From Pictodentalium vernedei (taxonomy: Eukaryota > Mollusca > Scaphopoda > Dentaliida > Dentaliidae), in the NCBI GenBank assembly GCA_031216915.1, contig CM062289.1, positions 62,565,741-62,629,740 on the forward strand: a stretch of DNA of 64,000 nucleotides, written 5' to 3'. A program made the position numbers and the translations under genes. Positions within the stretch are counted from its first letter, which is position 1; each line of letters starts with the position of its first letter. Below the pieces are notes generated by a model. It saw only the letters and a list, made by a program, of their open reading frames with translations. It made no database searches and was not told the DNA's origin. Positions 33,791 to 44,600 of the stretch are shown here, piece after piece.

Positions 33791-33873
33791 AAACTATTCC
33801 GTAATATGTATACAAACGAACGTTGTCGAGTAGTCGACAACGTTCGTTTGTATACACAGCTGCGGAATAGTTT
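33791..33873. repeat. 83-bp palindrome
   Basis: AAACTATTCCG...CGGAATAGTTT outer arms enclose perfect GTATACAAACGAACGTTGTCGA / complement arms around GTAG. Likely a miniature palindromic insertion; no clear target duplication. Confidence 0.7.
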
Positions 33874-33882
33874 TTGAGAATA

Positions 33883-34309
33883 CAGTGGAGCCCACTTAAT
33901 TGGATATCTCTTAATTGGGTATCCCTGTTAATTGAATATAATTGACAAACACAAAAACATTTTCCATACCTCCAGTACAAATTTGACCTGTTAACTGAAT
34001 ATAGGTTATAGAGTAAACTCCTGTTAATTGAATAGAAATTCTTGTAACCTGTCGAGAAATTTTCCTGACTCTCCCCAGTTTTCCTTTGTTTATAGACCTA
34101 TTTGGCCTCAGTTCATTCAATACAGGCATTTAATCTATTATATCTTGTTTGACAGAGCTCATGGAGCTCTGTCAAACAAGATATAATAGAATAAATTCTA
34201 AGTTTATCTCTAGAATACAGGAAAATGACAATGCCTGTTAATTGAATACTCCTGTTAATTGAATAATTTTCATTGGCAAAGTGGCTATTCAATTAACAGG
34301 GTTCCACTG
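33883..34309. mobile_element. pogo/Tc1-like MITE with TA duplication
   Basis: TA at 33881-33882 and 34310-34311 flank CAGTGGAGCCCACTTAATTG ... CAATTAACAGGGTTCCACTG. CAGTGG ends and a TA target are typical of pogo/Tigger-type Tc1-mariner elements. 427 bp, no ORF. 'gttaattgaata' motifs recur inside. A palindrome (34134-34190) is embedded. Confidence 0.8.
34134..34190. repeat. 57-bp palindrome inside the pogo-like MITE
   Basis: 27-bp perfect arms (TCTATTATATCTTGTTTG...) around ATG. Confidence 0.85.
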
Positions 34310-34604
34310 TACTGCTTTCCAATTCCTGTAGTTTTGATCCCAGATTTGGTGAAATAATGGCTACGGATAACCGGATATTATCCGGTTATAGCTCTTGGTT
34401 AGTCGGTTGTGAAAATGAGCCAACCTTTTCAGCTGTAAAGACTATACAATGTCTTAGAATCTTACTGATTATTTCTGTATTTCTGGTTATTTTTGATAGA
34501 TCACAAAAACGAGATCGATTGAAAATTGTATCAGAGAAGAAGCAGGATGTTGTACAGAATATGAAAAACAAAGAAGCATCAAGAACAGGTGAATATTAAG
34601 AAAC
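34310..34604. other. Unassigned sequence
   Basis: Contains an 80-codon ORF (34357-34599) with a hydrophobic stretch (LLIISVFLVIF) that I do not recognise. The start region contains 'ggataaccggatattatccgg', a local palindrome. Confidence 0.35.
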
Positions 34605-35027
34605 ATAAGGCCACACAAAGTACATCTTTTGTTTCTCAGGCCACTTTTTGTAAAACTGTATGCAGGCGGGCTGTTTTTTATTTTATTTTTTATTTGTGTA
34701 ATTATTTCTTTGCCATAAAAAGTCCATGTTCTCTGTTTGTTTTATGTTTTAGGCCTCACAATCTACAGAATAGCATGGGTGGTGGTGTATTTCGAATTCG
34801 TCCCTTGAGTGCAAGAAGGCTTTACAATGCTAAAGCTTTGCAAAGCTTTCTTGCACTCAAGGGACAAATTTATTAATTTTATTAACTTGGGTAAAATATC
34901 AGACATAAAAAAAACATTTTATTTTTATTTTTTTAAGTTTACATTGGTTATAAAAGGAGAGCATGCGGCAGCCAAAAGGACCATGCGGGAGGGCCTGAGA
35001 AACAGATTTTTAACTTTTTTAGGCCTA
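34605..35027. mobile_element. TAGGCC MITE, copy 1
   Basis: Ends AAGGCCACACAAAGT and ...TTTTTTAGGCCT. Subterminal inverted TTTCTCAGGCC and GGCCTGAGAAACAG. A central hairpin at 34801-34864 has TCCCTTGAGTGCAAGAA arms. Further copies at 36276-36533 (left part) and 43681-44097. Confidence 0.7.
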
Positions 35028-35146
35028 AATTCTAATTATTTTTTTATGTGAAGCTGGGAATTTTTCAGTAGGGTTCTGGTTTTTGTGGCAAACTGGTCAA
35101 TCGAACCTAAAGACCCAGCAAAAACTGGCCCAACAGTTTAACCCTT
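35028..35146. other. Short unassigned spacer
   Basis: AT-rich; nothing recognised. Confidence 0.4.
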
Positions 35147-35516
35147 TGATACTTTTGTACATCTTATGACATATGAAATCAAACAGCACCTTGATACTTT
35201 TGTACATCTTATGACATACGAAATCAAACAGCACCTTGATACTTTTGTACATCTTATGACATACGAAATCAAACAGCACCTTGATACTTTTGTACATCTT
35301 ATGACATACGAAATCAAACAGCACCTTGATACTTTTGTACATCTTATGACATACGAAATCAAACAGCACCTTGATACTTTTGTACATCTTATGACATACG
35401 AAATCAAACAGCACCTTGATACTTTTGTACATCTTATGACATACGAAATCAAACAGCACCTTGATAATTTTGTACGTCTTATGCCGTACGAAATCAAACA
35501 GCACCTTGATACTTTG
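35147..35516. repeat. 45-bp minisatellite, about 8 copies
   Basis: The unit starts CTTGATACTTTTGTACATCT and continues to AATCAAACAGCAC, 45 bp, nearly identical in the middle copies and diverged at both edges. Because 45 is a multiple of three, long repetitive ORFs appear on both strands. These are best regarded as by-products. Confidence 0.95.
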
Positions 35517-35674
35517 TGGTCATTTGTTTTGTTATTATTTTTCGATTTTTTGTAAAGTTTTAACCTCAATTCCTATTTTCTCCCATATAGTGCTCAGTGA
35601 CAACCATTGAGCCAAATGTTATCGCAGCTTAAAATACTAATATAATCCTGCTGTCAAGACTTCTTAACTGTTAA

Positions 35675-35915
35675 CTGTTTGAGTGCTGGAAGCCACTATC
35701 ATGGCTTTCAAGAAACATGAGGGTACCATACTGAAGTCTTCATATTCTTTACACAAATTTCCTATTCAGTCATAAGCAAATACAGTTGTGTTCATATAGA
35801 TTTGCATTATTAAAAATTATTGGAGAGTGCCTTAAGGCACTCTCCAATAATTTTTAATAATGCAAATCTATATGAACAAATTCCAGCTTCCAAAAATAAT
35901 CTAGCACTCAACCAG
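35675..35915. mobile_element. TTAA-target MITE (241 bp), copy 2
   Basis: TTAA at 35671-35674 and 35916-35919; ends CTGTTTGAGTGCTGG and CTAGCACTCAACCAG. Same family and nearly the same length as 11876-12117. Its centre is a perfect palindrome of ~90 bp (35789-35878) around CTTAAG. Confidence 0.85.
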
Positions 35916-35919
35916 TTAA

Positions 35920-36147
35920 GTGCAAGAAGCCACTATCAGGGCTTTCAAAAAATGAGGATACCAGAGCAAAAGCCAACACTTTCCTTGCTTATATTTCATA
36001 TTCAGTCAAACACAAATCAAATGTGTATTTAAATTTGTTTTATTACAAATTATAGGAGAGTGCCTTGGGCACCCTCCAATAATTTGTAATAAAACAAGTT
36101 TTGAATAACAAATTCAGACCACCAAAAATAATCTAGCCCTCGACCAG
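35920..36147. mobile_element. TTAA MITE, copy 3, adjacent and related
   Basis: Begins in the TTAA shared with copy 2 (GTGCAAGAAGCCACTATCAGG) and ends CTAGCCCTCGACCAGATAA, a decayed end of the family. Its centre is an imperfect palindrome with GGAGAGTGCC arms (36030-36095). Confidence 0.6.
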
Positions 36148-36275
36148 ATAATCTCTAAAGTGAAATATATCTCATTTGTACTTTCCGACATTTGACATCG
36201 CATTTTGAAAAACGTTGAAGAAAGTGAATTCCCAGTGATGTTTGAACGTCTGAATAATTAAAGTCTCAAAGGGTT

Positions 36276-36533
36276 AGACCACACAAAGTAGATGTTCTGT
36301 TTCTCAGGCCATTATTTGTGAAATTGCATGCGGGCGAGCAGTTTTTTATTTTATTTTTTATTTCAGTAATTACTTTTTTGCCATCAAAAGTTCATGTTCT
36401 TGGTTCAAGTTTTAGGCCTCATAATCTACAGAATAGCATGGGTGGTGGTGTATTTCATCCCTTGAGTGCAAGAAGACTTTGCAATGCTAAAGCATTGCAA
36501 AGCCTTCTTGCACTCAAGGGACAAATTCATCAA
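36276..36533. mobile_element. TAGGCC MITE, left part cut by DIRS copy D
   Basis: Matches 43681-43937, including the hairpin at 36458-36521. It ends abruptly at the first base of copy D, and its right half does not follow copy D. Confidence 0.75.
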
Positions 36534-36545
36534 ATTTTTATACTG

Positions 36546-36735
36546 TACCAATGACCCAGACATAGCTGGTGCTAATTCTTAAAATATAGGGCCAAACACA
36601 AATTTTGCCCCCCAATCCCCAAAATTTGCATCTAAAACAAAAGAAAACATGTCCTGAAAGGCCCTCCACACTTCGCCCCTACTGCGCATGCGCAGTGTCA
36701 AGGACGTTCCGAAATTGGCGCCATTAATCATTCTA
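36546..36735. repeat. Left ITR of copy D (190 bp)
   Basis: Inverse complement of 43225-43414 with a handful of mismatches. A shared private variant is CCATTAATCATT / AATGATTAATGG. Confidence 0.9.
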
Positions 36736-37589
36736 AGTTTGGCCCTTCATCAGTTAACATCTGACTGATCTTTGTGCTTATAAATCTCAGTTTAAATGAT
36801 GCCAGACACATAAATATTAGTGAAATGGTGATTCTAAGGAGGATAGAGAAGGAGGAGAGGAAAAAAATGTGTGACAGAATATTATCAGGGCTGTAACTTA
36901 AAATTTTTTAATGAAATTATGTTAAGTTACCTATTTTCGAGGCAGCAGCCATTTTGTTGTCATTCTGATTATTTAGTTACACTGGTTTTTAAGTGTTTTC
37001 CTCTCTCCCTGTCCTTTAAGTCCCCCCTTGCTATTCTCCCATGCTTTTGGCATAGTTTTTGTAATTATTATTACTAAATTTTCTTGGGAGTTTTAGCTGA
37101 ATAACAGAATGAATTCTGTTCTTTTCCCCATGTTTACGTCTTCACCTACGGGTGGTTAGGCGTTGTGTTCTGCATCTACCATCTGATGTTCTGCAGTTTC
37201 TTCCCTGGAAGTCTCTGTTTTGCATCAGATAGTGTATTTTTGGTAACTGATTTCGGGCCTGGGTGCCTGGAGTCTTATTTTAGTGTTTTTACACTCATTG
37301 TTTACATTTACAACAGCCCTCTGTGTGAGGGGGGGATTTCTAAAAAATAATATCTTGATGTTATTTTAATCATAACTAGATACATTATTATTGTTCGTAA
37401 GTGTTGAATAAATTGTTTAAAATATTTTTAAAATTTTTGTCCACACTCAGGCTTGGGATCCATTGGGGCTCAACGTTACTTTTCAGAAACTTGGGCGGTT
37501 CAGAAAAAATATTTTTTCAAAATATTTTGATTTCAATTATTTTTTCTATATTAATGGATCATATTATTATTATGTATTTTGATTGCCAG
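36736..37589 (+). other. Copy D 5' leader
   Basis: Non-coding, aligned with the leaders of C and E. Hairpin arms CCATCTGATG and GCATCAGATAG near 37179-37232. Confidence 0.6.
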
Positions 37590-37714
37590 GGGTTAGTGCG
37601 AGTACCAGGACTTGTTTTCTTTTCACATTGAAAGGATATTGATCAATTGTTTTAAGAGGAAGTCTTCCTCTGACTTTATTATCATTCTATATGTGGTCAG
37701 TGTACTCGCATTAA
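37590..37714 (+). promoter_or_regulatory. Gag-start structured region (copy D)
   Basis: GTTAGTGCGAGTAC and GTACTCGCATTAAC arms and the inner GAGGAAGTCTTCCTC are all present. No gag ATG. Confidence 0.5.
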
Positions 37715-38935
37715 CTCCTGTTCTGTATCGTATGATTTCGATGACAATATGGGAAGCGTATGTCACGGTATGTTATTGGGGATTTGGACACTCCGGTCCT
37801 TTCCCCGCAGGGTCACTCTACTTTATCAATTTCTATTTCAGACGATCAAGATTAGGGTGATGTATCTGTGATGTCTTCCAACAGTGTGCCTCCGTCGTCA
37901 CAATTAATGAAGGGCTAGCGGAAAAGTGCTCATGTAAATACGCCAATTGCCTAAGAGGACCCTAGTAGGTTCGACGGCCTTTGACGTCCGCTAGCTCGCC
38001 CGGTGTAGCGTCCATTCACCGAATGGTTCGGCAGCCGGGTTCGTCCATTGCGGTCTAGAAGGAATTTTGGGGTGATGCGAGCACTATAAATTAACCTAAT
38101 GCACACCCAGTGACGGCGGATCGGAGGGAGAACGGAGGAAGCCTTTTAGTCCGGTTCATAGCTCGTTCCGGTCCATCCGGACGGCAAGCGAGAGAGGCCC
38201 CTCTCTCGTTCAACAACATCTGGCCCCAGATGTTGTGGTACAAAATGTGTCGCAAGCGGAGCATACGTCCGTCGCTCGGGACGCTCCGTTGTATAGGCAG
38301 TCCGCGGAGACTGCTAAGGCTTCCTCTTCTCGTCAGCGCACACGACCGCACCTTGGCTGCGTGACCGCCGATATATTACCAGCTTCGCCGATCAAGGATT
38401 CTTCGGCGACCAGGTCACACCATCCGGTAGCCAGGGACACGAGGCCTGCAGACTCCGGACGTTCGCATAGGAAGTGTGCGGGAGTCAACGTACACGGAGC
38501 TTCCGGCGGCAATGCATCGTAAGACCGCTACTGCACAGGCCTCGGGAACGGACGTGCTTTCCTTAATAGCACAGTTTATCGCAGCATCCCAGCATCAACT
38601 GAATCTGTCGCATATATTTTATCCGACGATGCTGGGTCGGGACGCTCCGCGGAAGCGGGTACGGACGTCCGAAAGTTTCATCCGGTCCGACGGGATACCG
38701 AAAGGGATTCGGAGAATTTCGAGCTTTCCCTTTCGGAACAACATATGCTGTTGTGTATGCCATCTGACTTGGTCTTCTACAGCTTCTTTCGTCGGACCAG
38801 AATGCTGCGATGCCGGATAAGAAACTGATAGCGTCGGTGGACTTAGAAATTTTTGGTTCGGTTCAGGGACATCGTCCCTCAGTTCCGACATAGTCCAATA
38901 ATGTCACACAAACTTTCGAATTATTGAACGACGCT
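37715..38935 (+). pseudogene. Gag remnant, unit 1 (copy D)
   Basis: Same decayed gag segment as in C and E but without their ~200-bp internal duplication. It retains a segment near 38752-38805 ('cttctttcgtcggaccagaatg') that resembles copy B 8890-8925. Confidence 0.68.
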
Positions 38936-38984
38936 ATATATATTATTATTTTATGCTTGCTAACCAAGCATTTCTGGTTTCTTG

Positions 38985-40595
38985 TTCGAAGAGTTATGGA
39001 GATGTCTTTCAAAAGTGTGCCTCTGTCGTCATAGTTAATGAAGAGCTAGCGGCAATAAGTGCTCATGGAATATGTCTATCGCCTACGGAGTGACATTCGC
39101 TAGCTCACCCGGTGTAGCGTACATTCATCGAATGGTTCGGCTGCCGGGTTCGTCCGTTGCGGTCTGGGAAGGAGATTTGGGTGATGCGAGCACTTTAATT
39201 ATTTTAGTACTCACCCAGTGACGGCAGATTGAGGACAGATCGGAGGAAGCCTGTTAGTCCGGTTCCTGGCTTGTCCAGGTCCGTCCGGGCTGTGAGCGAG
39301 AGAGGTCCCTATCTCGTCCAACAACATAGGGGACCGCATGTTGTGGTTCAGATTTTTTACATTCGGAGCATATGTCCGTCGCTCGGGATGCTCCGTTATA
39401 TTGACAGTCCGAGAGACTGTCGATAATGCTTCCTCATCCTCACAGCAGTGCACACGACCGCACATTGGCTACGTGACCTCGAGTATCCGATCAGTTTCGT
39501 CATTCAGTGATTCCACGGCGAACAGGTCACGCCATCCGGTAGCCAAGGGACACGAGGCCTATACACTCCGTTCGCTCGCATATTAGTAGTATGCACGGGG
39601 TAACGATCACGGAGCTTCCAGCGGCAATGCATCGTAGGACCGCTTCTCCACAGGCCTCAGTGACGGACGTGCTATCCGAGTTAGCACAGTTTTCTCGCAG
39701 CATCCCAGCAATCGACAGTTTCTTGGTCGAATCAGGAATTATCTGACGGCGCTGGGTCGGTGCGGTCCGCGGTTACATCAGGTACGGACGACCGAACGCT
39801 TTATAGGGTCCGACAGGATGGCGAGAGGGATTCGAAAGATTTCGAGTTTTCCCTTTCATAGCATCGGAAGCTGCCATACATATCTTCCGGCATTATCTTC
39901 CAGTGATTGTTATTTCGGACTACATTGCTGCGATGTTGGATAAGAGACTTATAGCGTCATTGGACACGGAATTTTGGATCGGTTCAGGGACATTGTCCCT
40001 GACTTACCGACACAGTCCAATAATGTCATTAGAACATGTGTATTATTTATCGATGCTATATATATATAAGCCTGCTACCAAGCATGATAGTTTAGTTTCT
40101 TGTCCGCAATGCTCATTTCTGCCTTTTATCATTTATACGAATATTTTATTTTGGCAGAACAGGGCATACCGAGAGTTCATATGCGTCTAGACGGCATGGT
40201 TAAAGACTGGAAATATTCTTTTTTGCCGTCTATGTCTTTTCCAACCACAATGTTGGAAACGACAATGATGTCTAGTAGACTTAACTTAGACGCTTTATCA
40301 TACGTAATCCACCTTACTGAGGCGTTATCATTACGTCTTCAAGAGAAAGAATTCCGGGATATTATCCTCAATGTGATTTCTTTTGAGGGCAGTAGTTTGT
40401 TCACGTATAACTCTGCCCTTCAGTGGCTGTTTGGAGTTGGTTAGACGTGACGCAGCCCTAGCTACATCCACGCGCATGGATAGTAAGGTGAAGAACTCTC
40501 TCAGATTCGCTTCGTTCTCGGAGAAGCTTCTCTTCGACGGCAACTTTTCAGCAATCCATGAATTGCTTGATTTACACGTTCTCTTGTCTATCTAG
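38985..40595 (+). pseudogene. Gag remnant, unit 2 (copy D)
   Basis: Second gag segment. It includes 'gcgagagaggtccctatctcgtc' (39295 region), absent from C and E, and runs to the NSLRFASF / LLFDGNF C-terminal region before the RT-deletion junction. Confidence 0.68.
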
Positions 40596-40599
40596 TGTA

Positions 40600-41560
40600 A
40601 GCAAGAGATTCAGACTGGGGCAAACATTCGGTGATTGACTCAGAGAGTGCCACTGCAGTTGCTGGATCCGAGTTTTATAATTATGACGGTTGCCAGTCAG
40701 ACAGGTTGGGATATAATATTGATCCCAACGGATTCGAAGTGCCAGGGTCTTTGGGTTCCGCTGTCTCTAAGCAAGCACTTATCTTCCACGGAATAATGTT
40801 TTTTTAGGCTTGCTTTATGTCATTGGATGAACATTATTCAGAAACGCATGTCCAAATACTGTCCGTTAATTCGACAGTAGTAGCGTATCTCCGGAACCAG
40901 GGAGGCACTCATTCGTTTCCGTTATTCAATTTAATGGAAAGAATCCTTCTGTTTGTTATAGTACACCAAGTTCATCTTCGGTCCATCATATTCCGGGTCG
41001 TCTGATTGTATTACCGGACTCCCATTCACTTATGGGTCGCTTGTTGCCGTCAGAATGGACTCTCAACAAACAAGTATTCAATCAGATTTGCTATTAATGG
41101 GAGCGCCCAATGATAATTTATTTACGACACAACTTGCTTGTCAATTGCAGACGTATGTGTTTGCTTGTCCGGATCTCTGAGCTTATGTTGTTAACGCTCT
41201 ATTGATCTAATAGGACGGAATGATAGGATATGCGTATCCTCCTGCGCTGTTGTTTCAGCAAGTATTGCTAAGATAAACAACCACAATACATTTCTGTTGA
41301 TAGCATCTCTGTCTTCACAGAGACCGTGGGTATTTTACTCTGATGTCTACTGTGGGACTTAACGCAAAATCTTCCTCCATGAGAGGATCTTTTTTCGCTG
41401 GGTAAAATCGTGTCATCTTTATCACAACCCGCAAGGTCTCAACCTTCACGTATTCCGTTGTGTGGTCCTTATTGCATTGTAAGCATTGTCTGGACGAGCT
41501 TTGGACGCGATTTCTTACTATAGGAGAACCTCTTCTTCGCTATAGTATGCGGCTAAAGTG
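40600..41560 (+). pseudogene. RNase H and post-RNase H remnant (copy D)
   Basis: Aligns with copy A ~1390-2370 beyond the RT deletion. The RNase H Asp in MTDAS is Val here. Several stops. Confidence 0.72.
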
Positions 41561-42475
41561 GAGGCTCTTCCGTCGTTGGTGTAGGGATCACTATGTTGAT
41601 ATTGTTGATCCCTCCATACTAGTCATTGCAACTTTTTAGTATACTTGTTTGACAAGATCTACTGCAGCCTGTTATTATTAAGGTTATAGGTTTATGTTAC
41701 CTCATACCTATGCACTCTATGATAGTTTACAATTGAGTCTTATGTCTCTTTATCTAAGTCAGTTAGTAACTTTTCGATAAATAGATTTAGAATCATTAGA
41801 TTAAATTCCTATACGGAATTTAACTTCGGTTCTTATTTAGCTAAGTAATCATTTGAGCCTCTGGAAACAGTAGTTTTCAAATTCTGACCTTTTAGACAGT
41901 AATTCTGTTGGCTTCTCTTTTACTGAAGAGTCAGTGAGTTTCATGCACTATCAGTGGATGATTTTCACTTTCGTAGTTTCGGAATCACTACTTTCTTTAC
42001 TATTTAGGTTGGATTTTCGCATAAGAGTCAGGCTCCTAATTAATATCCGGAACCTATTGTTATTAAGGTCCTTCCGTCTTCGTACGGGCATAGGCCTTTA
42101 CTTTGTCCGGTTAGAGTTTATGTATTTATAAACAGATATCTGTTTATTACTACGGGCGTAAGCTTCTTCTGTCTTTGATGCCTAATAGAAGGACGTTACG
42201 CTCTATTCTATTGCTAATGGATTCAATTAACTATCGATACTGCTTATGGTATATCATTGACTCAGCAGTTGTGTTTGAGATTTCGGCTCATGAAGTAAGA
42301 GTTCTTCTACATCTTGGGCTTACATTAATAGTGTCGCTATTATAGATTTTTGAAGGCTGCTCATTGCGCTCAGCCATCCACATTCATGAATTTTTATCTC
42401 AGAAATATTGAGTCCATTTCTGGAGGCCTCTATTGTTAGGTCTATTATCTACTGCTCAGAATGTCATTCACTTAA
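41561..42475 (+). pseudogene. Tyrosine recombinase remnant (copy D)
   Basis: DNA-level homology to copy A 2390-3328, with frame broken repeatedly. It ends 'cagaatgtcattcacttaa'. Confidence 0.75.
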
Positions 42476-42552
42476 CAGTTGCTACTATAGCTAGGTAGGC
42501 TGTCTGTTTCGGCAGTGACTCCGTTCTGCTGCCCTCTTCGCTCTGGGCTATT

Positions 42553-42606
42553 TGACCCAGGGCAAGAAAAAGGGGGGGGGGGGGGGGAGGGTGTTCCCTT
42601 GGGTCA
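42553..42606 (+). promoter_or_regulatory. Poly-G-loop hairpin (copy D)
   Basis: TGACCCAGGG and CCCTTGGGTCA flank a 16-base G run (42572-42587). Confidence 0.5.
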
Positions 42607-43064
42607 CCTGTTTTACTATGAAAACAAGGGGATACCTCCTCCAGAGTTAGTAATTCTGAGCTGTTATTGGGATGGTTGTTTAGTGAGAAGTTTATGTTTT
42701 AAAAATTCATTCAGGTCTTAGTTTTTAAAGTATAGCTTTTGAATATAGCACGTGTCATCGGACATTATTATACAATCCTCAGACACTTTTAAGGAGTATA
42801 AAGAGTCTCTATTCTCTAGACTTACTTTATTTATTGGCTTACTTTAAAAATTATTAGTATAAGGATTATACTAGATATTAATAGAGTACATGGATGTATG
42901 ATGCTCAATTTTGGAAGGTGTTGTATCTTTCTAATTTATCATAAATAAGATACATGTAAGGCCTAATACTTCTTTTTCCCTAGAGGGGATGACTCTATTT
43001 TATATAATTGAGCGTATTCCATCTTGCTCTATGTCCTTGGCCCTCCAGCCTTTTTACTATTCAG

Positions 43065-43150
43065 CTATGTCTGGGTCATTGGTACAGTATAAAAATGTTA
43101 AAAAATTTATAGTAATTTATATATTTTTTATACTTACCAATGACCCAGAC
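43065..43150 (+). repeat. ICR of copy D
   Basis: 86 bp, apparently identical to the ICRs of C and E. Confidence 0.88.
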
Positions 43151-43224
43151 GGGGATGGCCCTCCCAGGAGTTGGGAACTCTTACCTCCCCGCTGAGTACA
43201 TAGCGCTTACCAGGCACTGGTTAT

Positions 43225-43414
43225 TAGAATGATTAATGGCGCCAATTTCGGAATGTCCTTGACACTGCGCATGCGCAGTAGAGGTGAAGTGTGGAGGGCC
43301 ATTCAGGACATGTTTTCTTTGGTTTTAGATGCAAATTTTGGGGATTGGGGGGCAAAATTTGTGTTTGGCCCTATATTTTAAGAGTTAGCACCAGCTATGT
43401 CTGGGTCATTGGTA
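43225..43414. repeat. Right ITR of copy D (190 bp)
   Basis: Pairs with 36546-36735. Several differences are CG to TG/CA, for example AATGTCC where the left arm predicts AACGTCC. Confidence 0.9.
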
Positions 43415-43452
43415 AGTATAAAAAATATATAAATTACTATAAATTTTTTAAC

Positions 43453-43495
43453 TTTCATTGGCAGAGTGGCTATTTCAATTAAAAAGGTTCCACTG
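43453..43495. mobile_element. 3' fragment of a pogo-like MITE
   Basis: TTTCATTGGCAGAGTGGC to GGTTCCACTG then TA matches the last 43 bp of the MITE at 33883-34309. It is cut exactly at the right terminus of copy D. Confidence 0.75.
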
Positions 43496-43680
43496 TACTT
43501 ATGGAGATACTTATAGACAACAAACTATTGTAGATTTTTTTGCAGTTGAAGGTGCCTGTAGTATTATTTACTGCATGTTCTTAACACACAGAAAAAACGA
43601 ACCAAAACCAAAGTTTTTTTTATTGAAACTGAAACTGAATCTGAAAAAACAAAACCTCCCAGCTCAAATTCTATACATTT

Positions 43681-44097
43681 TAGGCCACACAAAGTAGATC
43701 TTCTGTTTCTCAGGCCATTATTTGTGAAATTGCATGCGGGCGAGCGTTTTTTTATTTTATTTTTTATTTCAGTAATTTCTTCTTTGCCTTCAAAAGTTCA
43801 TGTTCTTGGTTCAAGTTTTAGGCCTCATAATCTACAGAATAGCATGGGTGGTGGTGTATTTCATCCCTTGAGTGCAAGAAGGCTTTGCAATGCTAAAGCA
43901 TTGCAAAGCCTTCTTGCACTCAAGGGATAAATTCATCAATTTTTTTAACTTGGGAAAAATATAAGACATAAAACAATTTAATTTTTATTTTTTTTAAGTT
44001 TAAATTGGTTATAAAAAGAGAGCATGCAGCAGCCAAAAGGACCATGTGGGAGGGCCTGAGAAACAGATTTTTTTATTTTTTTAAGCCTTATCATGAT
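43681..44097. mobile_element. TAGGCC MITE, copy 3
   Basis: TAGGCCACACAAAGTAG ... GGCCTGAGAAACAG. The central hairpin 43864-43927 has perfect 30-bp arms around TAAA. Confidence 0.75.
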
Positions 44098-44310
44098 TAT
44101 GTGCGTGTCCTGCGATTTGTATCACATTCTCGGTGGTGTCCAGAATGGGATCTCAACGAGCTGCCTTTGCCGGCGAGAATCTGTTGCAAATCACAGGACA
44201 TGCACATTATCATGATAATTCATTTATCTAACAATTCTGTCACATAAATAGATTAAATCTTAAATTATTAATACAGTTTTGGGACATAATGTTGGGTGAG
44301 GAAAAGTTAA
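44085..44310. repeat. Palindromic repeat related to 22255-22396/25582-25700
   Basis: Arms GTGCGTGTCCTGCGATTTGTATC and GCAAATCACAGGACATGCAC between ATCATGAT ends. One arm is shorter. The tail to 44310 matches 22255-22345 inverted. Confidence 0.65.
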
Positions 44311-44600
44311 AAAAACCCAGCATGTTACTATATTGTTCTGCACTCTAACAAACAGCAAGTAACGTGGTCACCGCAATTTTCAAAGTTGTGTTGTCCAATT
44401 ATTCACTCTCCGTGTCACTTCCTTTGATGATCCACTTGAATTTATGACTGTGCGACGTGGGCACATCCTCGGGAGGCGGGTAGGTGTAATGTTTTGTTGT
44501 GGGGGTGGGGGGGGGGGGGGGGGTGGGGGTGGGGGGGAGGGGGAGGGCGGTCATTGGTTATTAATAATTCTGCCGCTAACTGTCAGGAATTCTGTTTTCT
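44311..44600. other. Unassigned with G-rich low-complexity tract
   Basis: 44500-44550 is an interrupted poly-G tract. Nothing else recognised. Confidence 0.5.

Larger units (their letters stand above)
36534..43452 (+). mobile_element. Non-autonomous DIRS copy D
   Basis: 6919 bp from ATTTTTATACTG to TTTTTTAAC. It shares the RT-core deletion and gag duplication with C and E. It lacks their ~200-bp internal gag duplication and keeps two segments they lost (around 38752-38805 and 39251-39320). Its ITRs differ at a few positions, mostly C/T or G/A type, suggesting it is older. Left flank is a TAGGCC MITE, right flank the end of a pogo-like MITE. Confidence 0.9.

Noticed and set aside
35147..35516. 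Possible CRISPR-like array
   Set aside because: The units are contiguous with no unique spacers and the surroundings are eukaryotic transposons; it is a minisatellite.
35097..35569. Long repetitive ORFs on both strands (up to 143 codons)
   Set aside because: They are forced by a 45-bp tandem repeat whose unit is divisible by three; no start context or domain supports a protein.
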